Shown: one piece after another, positions 43,901 to 51,410 of the stretch
Position numbering within the stretch: the stretch's first letter is position 1
Layout of the letters: each line of letters begins with the position of its first letter
Assembly: GCA_024123915.1 (NCBI GenBank)
Contig: CP099650.1
Coordinates: forward strand, 1,240,001-1,304,000
Origin: Oxalobacteraceae bacterium OTU3CAMAD1
GTDB taxonomy: Bacteria; Pseudomonadota; Gammaproteobacteria; Burkholderiales; Burkholderiaceae_D
DNA length: 64,000 bases
Direction: 5' to 3'
Program-made: the position numbers and the translations under genes
The notes under the pieces: generated by a model
What the model was told of the DNA's origin: nothing
Database searches by the model: none
What the model saw: only the letters and a program-made list of their open reading frames with translations

Positions 43901-44080
43901 GGCGGTACGGCCAGCGTGGGCATGAGCTGGTCCGGTCTGGCGCCTGGCGTGCGCCACGTCGGCGTGGTCAACTATCTGCTGGGCGGCGTCAAGCAGGGAG
44001 CGACGGTGATCGACGTCGACACCACCGATCCGTTGCCGTTGTTCAAGGGCTCGCGCAGCAAGGAGGCGCTGGCTTTCTAA
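40922..44080 (+). CDS. secreted S8 subtilase, plant-type architecture
   Basis: This 1052-residue protease has a signal peptide (to about residue 26), an I9 propeptide (YIVQLTDKP onward), a peptidase S8 domain with Asp169 (GIVDSGIWPE), His261 (GHGSHTAST) and Ser611 (SGTSMASPHVVG), a protease-associated domain inserted between His and Ser (LDPAKVAGKILVCDRGGNVL), then an Fn3-like domain (MTRTVTNVGNTTATYNA) and a C-terminal beta-sandwich. The PA insertion and Fn3-like domain are the arrangement of plant subtilases and some bacterial ones. It follows the PEP-CTERM gene by 16 bases and is likely co-expressed with it. A terminator follows. Confidence 0.95.
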   Translation: MKLRPISAAVLLLAAALTSAGPASAESVRRSYIVQLTDKPVATYTGQVAGLAATMPAQGQRLNVDAAAVQAYINYLDTKQNAVINTIGAAEITHKYDVVFNGFAAMLTDDEVRALKKNSGVAAITADSMMQLDTTYTPSFLGLDKPGGLWEQLGGKGASGENIIVGIVDSGIWPENPSFADRVDGNGNPSHSGSTVVYDAPPATWKGTCDTGEGFSVANCNNKLIGARYFKQPDLQLHWTEFLSARDSVAGTEGHGGHGSHTASTAAGNAGATATTNGLNLGKASGMAPRARIAAYKVCWTDAATGKNGCAPSNSVAAINQAVKDGVNVINFSIGSSAGGGSFADATEQAFLGATAAGVFVSTSAGNQGPTATAPAPVGHISPWLASVGNSTHNRIYLADAVTGSGATLTGASSNANTPTSPLVLAKDAGLPGADPVQLNRCFGATDAVEPLLDPAKVAGKILVCDRGGNVLVNKSANAKVAGAVGVVIANVEGGATTIINQAHTISTVHIAKENTAILKGYIAANPTTAVASLGNLRATFDASVQAPIMSGQSSRGPNVANANILKPDMAAPGTDILAAVTADLTREQRDAIAAGSPSPVSDWAFYSGTSMASPHVVGVAALLKQLHPSWTPSAIKSALMTSATDTFSDGLTSKVAWDSSATNAGNLPWGQGAGHIAPNSAADPGLVYDIAPNDYARFLCGQGLIYTTAQCTTLGGPIAAYNLNLASLTASNVLGTLTMTRTVTNVGNTTATYNATASLPGFNVSVQPSTLVLAAGAKASFTVKLTRTSAPLDTWAYGALTWKDGTHVVRSPLTARGTGLSAPASVVSEAATGSKVVTVGTGFAGAMSAVKGGLQPATRETRSIATANTGLSNAALCQAGAATGVNLHPVTIPAGTLLARFSLFDSDTTGAVPGDSDLDLIVMRGNTPILSSGGDTANESIQMVAPAAGDYNVCVIGYRPNGGQATYALSSWVVQPSTGGNFKVVLPSSATVGGTASVGMSWSGLAPGVRHVGVVNYLLGGVKQGATVIDVDTTDPLPLFKGSRSKEALAF

Positions 44081-44100
44081 GCATGTAGTTTGGATGTGAA

Positions 44101-44136
44101 AAACCCGCGAGGCCGGTTGGGCTCGCGGGTTTTTTG
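44101..44136 (+). terminator. terminator after subtilase gene
   Basis: AAACCCGCGAG and CTCGCGGGTTT pair over eleven bases around a ten-base loop, followed by a T-run (TTTTTGTTTTT). Confidence 0.93.
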
Positions 44137-44170
44137 TTTTTGGTGCTCGATGATTTGTTGGCGGCGCTTA

Positions 44171-44206
44171 CATGGCCGATTACGCTGCGCTAATCCGCCC
44201 TACGTG
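44171..44206. repeat. palindromic intergenic repeat, family A, copy 3 (half element)
   Basis: CATGGCCGATTACGCTGCGC and the end GCTAATCCGCCCTACGTG equal the right half of copy 2. The left half is absent. It provides the last codons and stop of the lipoprotein gene on the minus strand. Confidence 0.85.
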
Positions 44207-44645
44207 GATCTGTGGTGTTTCCTGGGCTCGTGGCGTTGATGGTGCATTGGCCGGCGCGGCAGCTGGCGCCGGGGTCGCTGACCATCGAGCAGGTCGACAT
44301 CATCTGCTCGCGCTCGTCGTCGGCACGGCGCGCGGCGGCGTGTTGCTCGATCAATGCCTTGAGCGCGGCGCCGTCGCTGTTTTTGCTCGACCAGGCCATA
44401 TAGCGCTCGGGGCCGCCGCAGGCCTTCGACCCGAAGCCTATCGTGTGGCATTGGCTTTGCGTGTCGCAGCTGGTGTCGGCGTTGGTGGCCTGGATTTTTT
44501 TCCACAGGGCTTCGGTCTTGTTGGCTGTCGGTGTGCCTGGCGCCGGCGAGGCCGGCGGCGCGCTGCCGCAGGCGCTGGCGGCCAGCATCAACAGGCTTGC
44601 CGTGGCAAGACGAAGGGTGCGGGAGTGGAGAGAAATTTTCATCAT
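44190..44645 (-). CDS. hypothetical Cys-rich lipoprotein
   Basis: The 151-residue protein has a lipoprotein signal (TASLLMLAASACGS; lipidated Cys26), a Pro/Thr linker and a compact domain with paired cysteines (DTSCDTQSQCHTIGFGSKACGG and STCSMVSDPGASCRAGQC), so disulfides in the periplasm are likely. The phrase IGFGSKACGGPERYMAWSS recalls small eukaryote-like and proteobacterial secreted domains of unknown role. The final residues (PRRAD) come from family A repeat copy 3, which has supplied the stop codon. It is 27 bases after the gene at 44672-45685 on the same strand. Confidence 0.75.
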   Translation of the reverse strand: MMKISLHSRTLRLATASLLMLAASACGSAPPASPAPGTPTANKTEALWKKIQATNADTSCDTQSQCHTIGFGSKACGGPERYMAWSSKNSDGAALKALIEQHAAARRADDEREQMMSTCSMVSDPGASCRAGQCTINATSPGNTTDPRRAD

Positions 44646-44671
44646 TTCATCATGATCCAATCGCCGTCGCT

Positions 44672-45685
44672 TTACAAGGGCTCGCTCAATCGTGCTTTGC
44701 GCGCCCCGCCATCGGGGCCAAACAGGATAACGAATTCGGCGTGGGTGGGCTTGCCGTCTTCCGGTTTCGCCTTGGGATATTGATAGCGCCAGACCTGGTA
44801 GCCGCTGTCGAAACGCACCGTCGTCGCCGGGCCGAGCGCGGCGCGCATTTGCGCCGTGGTGCGGTGGCTGTCGGCCACGGGCACCGTGCCCGCGCCCGAC
44901 GCGTCGTCCATGTAGTCGAATTCCACCAGGGTATCGTCGGACCAGCGGCGGTCCCACACCGGCGCGTAGTAGCTGCGATCGAGCAAGACCTGGCAATCGC
45001 AGAAGGGCAGGGTGTCCGGTGTTTGCGTGCCGCCCGCGTACAGCACGGAAAACGGCAATGTTTCGGTGCGGCCGCCGTCGCGCAGCGTGACGCCGAACAG
45101 CGGCCGCTCGGCGAAGAACAGATAGTTGCCGTCGGCGCCAGAGCAGACCCGGTCCGGGTCGGTGAGCAGCTCGCCCAGCCAGGCGAAGACGGTGGCGTTG
45201 TTCGACAGTAGGCCCGCCTCGACGCCGACCTGGCATTCGAGCCGCAGGTCGCCCAAGCGCCGCATGCCGGTAGGCACGTTGGGACTGCGCACCTGCGCGC
45301 GCCAGGTCAAGGTACTGGTCTTGCTGCTGGCTATCAGCGCCGCGTCTTCGCGCAGCGCCTGGCTGTTGCGGTCGAGGGTGAAGGTGTGGTCGGGCGCGAC
45401 GGGCACGGGCAGCGCGACGGTGTCGCCGACCACGCGCAGGGTGATGCCGTCGAGCCGCGTGGTGGGCAAGCGCGGCAGCAACTGGAAGCGCAAGCTCGCC
45501 TGCGGCGCCAGCGCCCGGTTGCGCTCGAAACGCTCCACGCCGGCGATCATCTTGCGGTAGGACTTGTCGACCGGATCGCGGGTGGCCGTGACGGTGACCC
45601 GGGCCGGGGCGTCCTGGCTGGACGCCGGCCAGCAGGCCGCGATCAGCATCGCGGCCGCAAGATAGCGCCCTACGCGGCGTTGCAT
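44672..45685 (-). CDS. hypothetical exported protein with BamE/SmpA-like C-terminal phrase
   Basis: The 337-residue protein has a signal peptide (GRYLAAAMLIAACWPASSQ) and a large beta-rich part without a recognised family. Its end, FDSGYQVWRYQYPK and HAEFVILFGPDGGARKARL, resembles the conserved last strands of BamE/SmpA lipoproteins, but the rest does not fit, so this is only a similarity. It is upstream of the lipoprotein gene on the same strand and may form an operon with it. The ATG at 45685 gives the signal peptide. Confidence 0.72.
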   Translation of the reverse strand: MQRRVGRYLAAAMLIAACWPASSQDAPARVTVTATRDPVDKSYRKMIAGVERFERNRALAPQASLRFQLLPRLPTTRLDGITLRVVGDTVALPVPVAPDHTFTLDRNSQALREDAALIASSKTSTLTWRAQVRSPNVPTGMRRLGDLRLECQVGVEAGLLSNNATVFAWLGELLTDPDRVCSGADGNYLFFAERPLFGVTLRDGGRTETLPFSVLYAGGTQTPDTLPFCDCQVLLDRSYYAPVWDRRWSDDTLVEFDYMDDASGAGTVPVADSHRTTAQMRAALGPATTVRFDSGYQVWRYQYPKAKPEDGKPTHAEFVILFGPDGGARKARLSEPL

Positions 45686-45758
45686 AAAATTGGACAAGTC
45701 GGCTCCTGCTACTGCGGAAACCAATGTTAGGCCAGCGCACGCGTTCGCGGCGCACCGC

Positions 45759-46919
45759 TCACTGCGGCGATTGCGACTCCACCCAGCGCAGCAGGTCGCG
45801 GCCGAACACGCGCGCGCGGGCCGTGTCGATCTGGCGCCGCTTGTAGGCGTCGTGGCTGGCGGGGCCGGCCAGGCTGCGCTCGTAGCTGGCCTGGTCCATC
45901 AGCTGGATCTCGTACTCGAAGAAAAAGCCGACGTCGTATTCCTGGTCGGCGACGGCGCCAATGTTGGGATAGTCCGGCTGGACGTGGATCATCTTGCGCA
46001 CCGTCACCTGGATGCTGTTGAAGCCGCTACCGCTGTGCGGGTTGTCGCAGCGCGTCTGCGGCTCTGCCAGATCGGCCAGTTCGGCGTCCATGGTTTGCAG
46101 CAGTTCGTACGGGTAGTCGTCGCTGTGCTCGATCTGGGCGCGGTATTTGTTGAAGATCTGTTTGGCCGCCTCCAGGTCCAGCAAGGTGTTGCGGGTGCGT
46201 TCGGCGTCGACATTGGTGACCGACAGCAGATGCGCGCGCTGCAGGCTGCGCAGCGCCAGCAGGCATTCGAAGCGGGTGGCGAACACCAGCCGCACGCCGA
46301 GGTGGTCGAAGATGTCGGCGGCCAGGTAGGCGGCCTTTTGCAGCAGCTTGAGCAGGATGCTTTTGCGGCCCTTGTTGTCCTTGCGCTCGTAGTGCAGCAT
46401 CGGCAGGCAGACCTCGCCGTCGGTGAGGAAGTGGCGGTCGCCGTCGTGCCGGATCACCTCGTCGAGGGTGGCGAACACCTGTTCGCGGATGGCGTGGAAG
46501 TGGCGCAGCTTGAGGTTGTTGTCGATGTAAAAGATGCCGTGCATGACCTTGAGCACGGCGCACGACCACATGCGCCGCACGTCGACGTTGTTGCCGCGCA
46601 GCGAGGCGTACACCAGCAATTGCAGCGGATCGTCGGGATGGCTGACCTCCTCGGGGATCAAGCCGGCCTGGGCCGGGGCGAGGAAGGTGCAGGCGAGGAA
46701 GTCGACCGCCTCGCGGTGGGCGCGGGCGATGATCGCGGGGGCGGCCGGCTGCTCCAGGTCGAAGCCGTACTCGCGCACGAACTGCCGGGCGTCGTGGAGA
46801 TTGCGCAACGCCAGCGCGCCGAGGTCGATGGCCGACACGCCGTTGGCGATGGCATTCAGATAGCTCCAGTTCAGCGAGAACCTGCCACCGCTCTTGAGCG
46901 AGGCTCGTAGTTCAGTCAT
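45759..46919 (-). CDS. RelA/SpoT-like domain protein (TIGR04552/TIGR04562-type)
   Basis: The 386-residue soluble protein resembles uncharacterised families known as TIGR04552/04562. Its central part carries features of the (p)ppGpp-synthetase nucleotidyltransferase fold: NKGRKSILLKLL (residues 182-193), DIFDHLGVRLVF with Asp205, Gly208 and Arg210, FNSIQV (300-305, where synthetases have SIH), and FFFEYEIQLMD (332-342, like the EIQIRT motif). A helical N-terminal region (1-170) precedes it. Activity on nucleotides is inference. The ATG at 46919, with AGGA upstream, is preferred over 46931. It is divergent from the glycosyltransferase operon. Confidence 0.7.
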   Translation of the reverse strand: MTELRASLKSGGRFSLNWSYLNAIANGVSAIDLGALALRNLHDARQFVREYGFDLEQPAAPAIIARAHREAVDFLACTFLAPAQAGLIPEEVSHPDDPLQLLVYASLRGNNVDVRRMWSCAVLKVMHGIFYIDNNLKLRHFHAIREQVFATLDEVIRHDGDRHFLTDGEVCLPMLHYERKDNKGRKSILLKLLQKAAYLAADIFDHLGVRLVFATRFECLLALRSLQRAHLLSVTNVDAERTRNTLLDLEAAKQIFNKYRAQIEHSDDYPYELLQTMDAELADLAEPQTRCDNPHSGSGFNSIQVTVRKMIHVQPDYPNIGAVADQEYDVGFFFEYEIQLMDQASYERSLAGPASHDAYKRRQIDTARARVFGRDLLRWVESQSPQ

Positions 46920-47097
46920 GGCGTCCTGCATGGGCTGCGATGATCCAGTATTGCAGCCTGTTCCGCGAGCGTCAATCGATACCAATGGTCACCGCCGACA
47001 GTGTCTCTTATTGCTCAATAGCAAATAACTAGGGTTTTGTTTTTCGCAAGCTTATAATGGCGGCCTTGATTTCTTTCGCTACCATTCCACCATTCCT

Positions 47098-48048
47098 ATG
47101 GACAAACTGAGCAATAAGCGCATCGCCATCCTGGTGCCTTGCTATAACGAGGCGTTGACGATCACCGCCATCGTGCGCGATTTCAACGCCTGCCTGCCGC
47201 AGGCGCAGGTCTACGTGTTCGACAACAATTCCACCGACGGCACCGCGCGCATCGCCCGCAAGGCCGGCGCCATCGTGCGCAACGTGCCGGCGCAGGGCAA
47301 GGGCAGCGTGGTGCGGCGCATGTTCGCCGACATCGAGGCCGACGCGTACGTGATGGTCGACGGCGACGACACGTATGACGCCAGCGTGGCGCCTCAACTG
47401 GTCGAGCAGCTGTTCAGCGAAGGGCTGGACATGGTCGTGGGCAACCGCGTCAGCACCGAGCAGGAGGCCTACCGGCCCGGCCACCGCTTCGGCAACGCCA
47501 TGCTGACCGGTTGCGTGTCGTTCATTTTCGGCCGCACGTTCACCGACATCCTGTCCGGCTACCGCGTGTTCTCGCAGCGCTATGTCAAATCGTTCGCCGC
47601 GCACTCGGCCGGCTTCGAGATCGAGACCGAGCTGACCGTGCACGCGCTGGCGCTGCGCATGCCGGTGGCCGAGGTGTCGACCTCGTATAAATCGCGTCCG
47701 GAAGGCTCGGTCAGCAAGCTCAACACCTATCGCGACGGCGTGCGCATCCTGGGCACCATCTTCCGCCTGTTCAAGTCCGAGCGGCCGCTGGCCTTCTACG
47801 GCATCGGCACCTTCTTCATCGCGCTGCTGTCGATCATCCTGGCCCAGCCGTTGGTCACCACTTACCTGAAGACCGGCCTGGTGCCGCGCTTGCCGACGGC
47901 CACGCTGTGCGCGTCGCTGATGCTGGTGGCGCTGATCCTGCTGGCCTGCGGCATCATGCTCGACGCCGTCACCAAGGGCCGCATCGAGCAAAAGCGCTTC
48001 GCCTATCTGTCCAAGCCGGGGCCGTCGTTCGACGAGGGCGCGCCGTGA
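47098..48048 (+). CDS. family 2 glycosyltransferase (polyprenyl-phosphate type)
   Basis: The 316-residue protein has the GT2 core: IAILVPCYNEALTITAIV, VYVFDNNSTDGT, YVMVDGDDTYD (DxD-type metal site) and GNRV and DILSGYRVFSQR loops, then two C-terminal membrane helices (FYGIGTFFIALLSIILAQ and TLCASLMLVALILLACGIM). This is the DPM/GtrB-like arrangement, which transfers a sugar to polyprenyl phosphate for use on the outer face of the membrane. The following gene overlaps it by four bases and encodes a large membrane protein that could use the lipid-linked sugar. Confidence 0.92.
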   Translation: MDKLSNKRIAILVPCYNEALTITAIVRDFNACLPQAQVYVFDNNSTDGTARIARKAGAIVRNVPAQGKGSVVRRMFADIEADAYVMVDGDDTYDASVAPQLVEQLFSEGLDMVVGNRVSTEQEAYRPGHRFGNAMLTGCVSFIFGRTFTDILSGYRVFSQRYVKSFAAHSAGFEIETELTVHALALRMPVAEVSTSYKSRPEGSVSKLNTYRDGVRILGTIFRLFKSERPLAFYGIGTFFIALLSIILAQPLVTTYLKTGLVPRLPTATLCASLMLVALILLACGIMLDAVTKGRIEQKRFAYLSKPGPSFDEGAP

Positions 48049-49892
48049 GCTTCATGAACGCCCGCCTGACGGCGCTGGACGCGTGGTTCGCCCGCCGCAC
48101 CGCTTTTCTGGGCCATCCGCGCGCCGCCTGGCACGCGGCCTGGATCGTGCCCGTGCTGCTGGGTTTGTGGTCGGTGCTGAACGGCCAGGACGACGGCTGG
48201 GACATGCGCAACTATCATTTGTATAACGCGCACGCGCTGATGAACGGGCGCATCGGTGTCGATCTGGCGCCGTCCGGTTTCCAGACCTATTTCAATCCCA
48301 CCATCGACCTGCCGTATTATTTCCTGAACCGCTGGTTGCCGCCGCAGCTGGTCGGCTTCGTGCTTGGCGCGCTGCACGGGCTGAATTTCGTGCTGCTGGC
48401 CGGCATCGCGCGCGAGCTGATCGGCAAGCACCAGCGCCTGGTGCTGCTGCTGGCCGGCGCATGCATGTTCGCCCCCGGTTTCTTGAGCGAGCTCGGCAAT
48501 ACAATGGGCGACAACCTGACGGCGCTGTTCGTGCTCGGCGCGCTGTACATCGTGCTGCGCCATTGGGACGGCCTGCCGCGCTGGCGCGCCGGGACGGTGC
48601 TGGCCATGGCCGGCGCCGGCGTGGCCATGGGCATGAGCGCCGGACTGAAGTTGACCAACGCGACCTATGCGGTGGCGCTGTGCCTGGCCTTGCTGACCGT
48701 GCCGCTGCCGTGGTGGCAGCGCTTGCGGCTGGCGCTGGTGTTCGGCGTGGGCGTGCTCGGCGGCATCGCGGCGACGGCCGGCTGGTGGTTCGTCAAGATG
48801 TGGAACACCTTCGGCAATCCGCTATTTCCGCAATTTAATAACATCTTCCGCAGCCCGCTGGCGACCGAGAACGGCGTCATCGACTTCTATTTCCGTCCGG
48901 TCGGCTGGATCGAGAACCTGCTGTGGCCGTTCATCTTCGCGTTCAACACGCGCCGCGTCTCCGAGTTGCCGATGAAGCTGGCGGTGTGGCCGCTGCTGTA
49001 CGTGCTGCTGGCGGCGTTCGTCGTGGTCTGGTTGCTGCGCCGCCGCGCCCGGGCCGGCCAACACGGCGGCCAACCGCACACCGCGCCGCCGACGCTCGAT
49101 CCGCGCGCCGCCTTCACCCTGGTGTTTTTTGTCGCCGCCTATGTCGTCTGGATGCGCATGTTCAGCATCTACCGTTATCTGGTGCCGCTCGAACTGCTGG
49201 CGCCGCTAATGATCTGGATCGTCTGGCGCTACCTGGCGCCGGCCCGGCAACGGCTGGCCGGCGTGGCGCTGGCGCTGCTGGTGGCGGGTGTATTCCCTAT
49301 AGCCAACTGGGGCCATCAGGCCTGGGGCGAGCGCGCCTTTAGCGCCGAGGTGCCGGCGTTCGCCACGCCGGCGCAAAGCATCGTCTTCCTCGCCCAGCCC
49401 AATCCGCCGGCGGGGTGGATGTCGATCTTCTTCCCGCACGACGTCAAGATCATTTCGCTCGGCACCGGTTTCCCGGAATCGCCGGCCTGGCATGCGCTGC
49501 GCGAGAAGGCCGTCGCCGAGCGCGCCGGTCCGCACTATGTGCTGTTCACCGCCAGCAAGAATGACCGCGACGGCTCGCGCCTGCGCAAGCTGGCCGTGGC
49601 GCAGGCGCTGGGCCTGACCGACAGCCCGTCCGGCTGCCGCAAGCTGGCGTGGCTGCTCAAGCGCACGGTCGAGGTGCGCAACTTGCCGGACGGCGCTTGC
49701 ACCTTCGATCTGCCGGCCAAGTACCGTCTCGACCTGGCCGCGCTCGACCGCGCGACCGTCGAAGGGCTGGCGCAAAAGCTGCCGCAATATGGGCTCCAGC
49801 TCGATGCCGGCAGTTGCGCGACCCATCAGGCGGCCGTCGGCAAGGAGCCGTATCCGTACCGGATGTGCCGCGTGACGGTGCTGCCGAAATAA
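48045..49892 (+). CDS. polytopic membrane glycosyltransferase-like protein (GT-C type)
   Basis: The 615-residue protein has about eleven to twelve hydrophobic helices and large outer loops. The early loop with GQDDGWDMRNYHLYNAHALM carries acidic residues, as in GT-C enzymes that use polyprenyl-phosphate sugars. The GTG start overlaps the preceding stop (GTGA), so it is coupled to the GT2 gene; an ATG three codons on (48054) is an alternative. The pair probably builds or modifies a surface glycan or glycoprotein. The acceptor is unknown. Confidence 0.82.
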   Translation: MSFMNARLTALDAWFARRTAFLGHPRAAWHAAWIVPVLLGLWSVLNGQDDGWDMRNYHLYNAHALMNGRIGVDLAPSGFQTYFNPTIDLPYYFLNRWLPPQLVGFVLGALHGLNFVLLAGIARELIGKHQRLVLLLAGACMFAPGFLSELGNTMGDNLTALFVLGALYIVLRHWDGLPRWRAGTVLAMAGAGVAMGMSAGLKLTNATYAVALCLALLTVPLPWWQRLRLALVFGVGVLGGIAATAGWWFVKMWNTFGNPLFPQFNNIFRSPLATENGVIDFYFRPVGWIENLLWPFIFAFNTRRVSELPMKLAVWPLLYVLLAAFVVVWLLRRRARAGQHGGQPHTAPPTLDPRAAFTLVFFVAAYVVWMRMFSIYRYLVPLELLAPLMIWIVWRYLAPARQRLAGVALALLVAGVFPIANWGHQAWGERAFSAEVPAFATPAQSIVFLAQPNPPAGWMSIFFPHDVKIISLGTGFPESPAWHALREKAVAERAGPHYVLFTASKNDRDGSRLRKLAVAQALGLTDSPSGCRKLAWLLKRTVEVRNLPDGACTFDLPAKYRLDLAALDRATVEGLAQKLPQYGLQLDAGSCATHQAAVGKEPYPYRMCRVTVLPK

Positions 49893-50000
49893 GCGCTTCC
49901 TGGTCCGATGGGAGGGGCGGGCGAAGATTGGCGCATGCGGGCGGCGGGCTGTTGCATTTAACTCTACAATAGTCGGAAGCCAATATTGCAAGGAGCCGGC

Positions 50001-51410
50001 ATGTCCTTCCTGATCGTCCTCGCCGCACTGTTGTTCCTGATGCTGGCCGCCTATCGCGGCTACAGCGTGATCCTGTTCGCGCCGGTGGCCGCGCTCGGCG
50101 CGGTGCTGCTGACCGATCCGGGCGCGGTGGCGCCGGTGTTCAGCGGCATCTTCATGGACAAGATGGTCGGCTTCATCAAGCTGTACTTCCCGGTGTTCCT
50201 GCTGGGCGCGGTGTTCGGCAAGCTGATCGAACTGTCCGGCTTTTCGGAATCCATCGTCGTCGCGGCGATCCGCTACATCGGCCGCACGCGCGCCAACGCC
50301 GTCATCGTGCTGGTGTGTTCGCTGCTGACCTACGGCGGCGTATCGCTCTTCGTGGTGGTGTTCGCCGTCTATCCGTTCGCCGCCGAGCTTTACCGTCAGA
50401 GCAACATCCCCAAGCGGCTGATGCCAGGCGCCATCGCCCTGGGCGCGTTCTCGTTCACCATGGACACCTTGCCGGGCACGCCGCAAATCCAGAACATCAT
50501 CCCGACCACGTTCTTCAAGACCACCGGCTGGGCCGCGCCGTGGTTGGGCACGATCGGCGGCATCGCCACCCTGGCCGCCGGCCTGGCCTTCCTGGAATGG
50601 CGGCGCCGCTCGGTGATGGCCACCGGCGAGGGTTACGGCGTGGAAGACAAGGCCAAGCCGGCGGCGGCCGGCGGCACGCCACAGCGCGGGCTGCCGCATC
50701 CGCTGCTGTCGGTGGCGCCGCTGTTGCTGGTGGGCGTGGTCAACTTCGCGCTGACCAAAATGATCCCCGGCTGGTATGGCGAAACCTACGCGCTTACCGC
50801 CGACGCCTTGCCCGGCCTGCATGCGACGATCACCACGCCGATCAAGACGCTGGTCGGCATCTGGGCGGTGGAGGGGGCGCTGCTGCTGGGCATCATCTTC
50901 GTGGTGGTGACGGCGTTCGGGCGGGTGCGCGACGCCTTTGCCGAGGGCACCAAGGCGGCCGTCGGCGGCGCACTGCTGGCGGCGATGAACACGGCCTCCG
51001 AGTATGGCTTCGGCGGCGTCATCGCGGCGCTGCCCGGTTTCGTCGCCGTCAGCCACGCGCTCAAGAGCGTGCCCGATCCGCTGGTCAACGCGGCAGTGTC
51101 GGTGACCACCCTGGCCGGCATCACCGGTTCGGCCTCGGGCGGCATGAGCATCGCGCTGGCGGCGATGTCGGACCAGTTCATCCGGGCGGCCGAGGCGGCG
51201 CAGATTCCTCTGGAGGTGATGCACCGCGTGGTGGCGATGGCCAGCGGCGGCATGGACACCTTGCCGCACAACGGCGCCGTCATCACGCTGCTGGCGGTGA
51301 CGGGGCTGACACACAAGCAATCCTACCGCGAGATCTTCGGCATCACCATCATCAAGACGGCGGCGGTGTTCTTTGTGATCGCGGTTTACTATTTGACCGG
51401 GCTGGTTTAG
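50001..51410 (+). CDS. GntP-family permease
   Basis: The 469-residue protein has twelve or so membrane helices and the conserved phrases of GntP/citrate-type permeases: FSGIFMDKMVGFIKLYFPVFLLG, TYGGVSLFVVVFAVYPFA, TMDTLPGTPQIQN, AAMNTASEYGFGGVIAALPGF and MASGGMDTLPHNG. Substrates in this group are gluconate, D-serine, 3-hydroxybutyrate or related organic acids; this one is not assignable. It starts at ATG 50001 with AAGGAG ten bases before. Its last 59 bases overlap the 3' end of the DNA glycosylase gene on the other strand. Confidence 0.92.
   Translation: MSFLIVLAALLFLMLAAYRGYSVILFAPVAALGAVLLTDPGAVAPVFSGIFMDKMVGFIKLYFPVFLLGAVFGKLIELSGFSESIVVAAIRYIGRTRANAVIVLVCSLLTYGGVSLFVVVFAVYPFAAELYRQSNIPKRLMPGAIALGAFSFTMDTLPGTPQIQNIIPTTFFKTTGWAAPWLGTIGGIATLAAGLAFLEWRRRSVMATGEGYGVEDKAKPAAAGGTPQRGLPHPLLSVAPLLLVGVVNFALTKMIPGWYGETYALTADALPGLHATITTPIKTLVGIWAVEGALLLGIIFVVVTAFGRVRDAFAEGTKAAVGGALLAAMNTASEYGFGGVIAALPGFVAVSHALKSVPDPLVNAAVSVTTLAGITGSASGGMSIALAAMSDQFIRAAEAAQIPLEVMHRVVAMASGGMDTLPHNGAVITLLAVTGLTHKQSYREIFGITIIKTAAVFFVIAVYYLTGLV

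Noticed and set aside
40895..43957. 1020-codon minus-strand frame opposite the subtilase
   Set aside because: Another long antisense frame caused by high GC; the subtilase on the plus strand has a complete catalytic triad.
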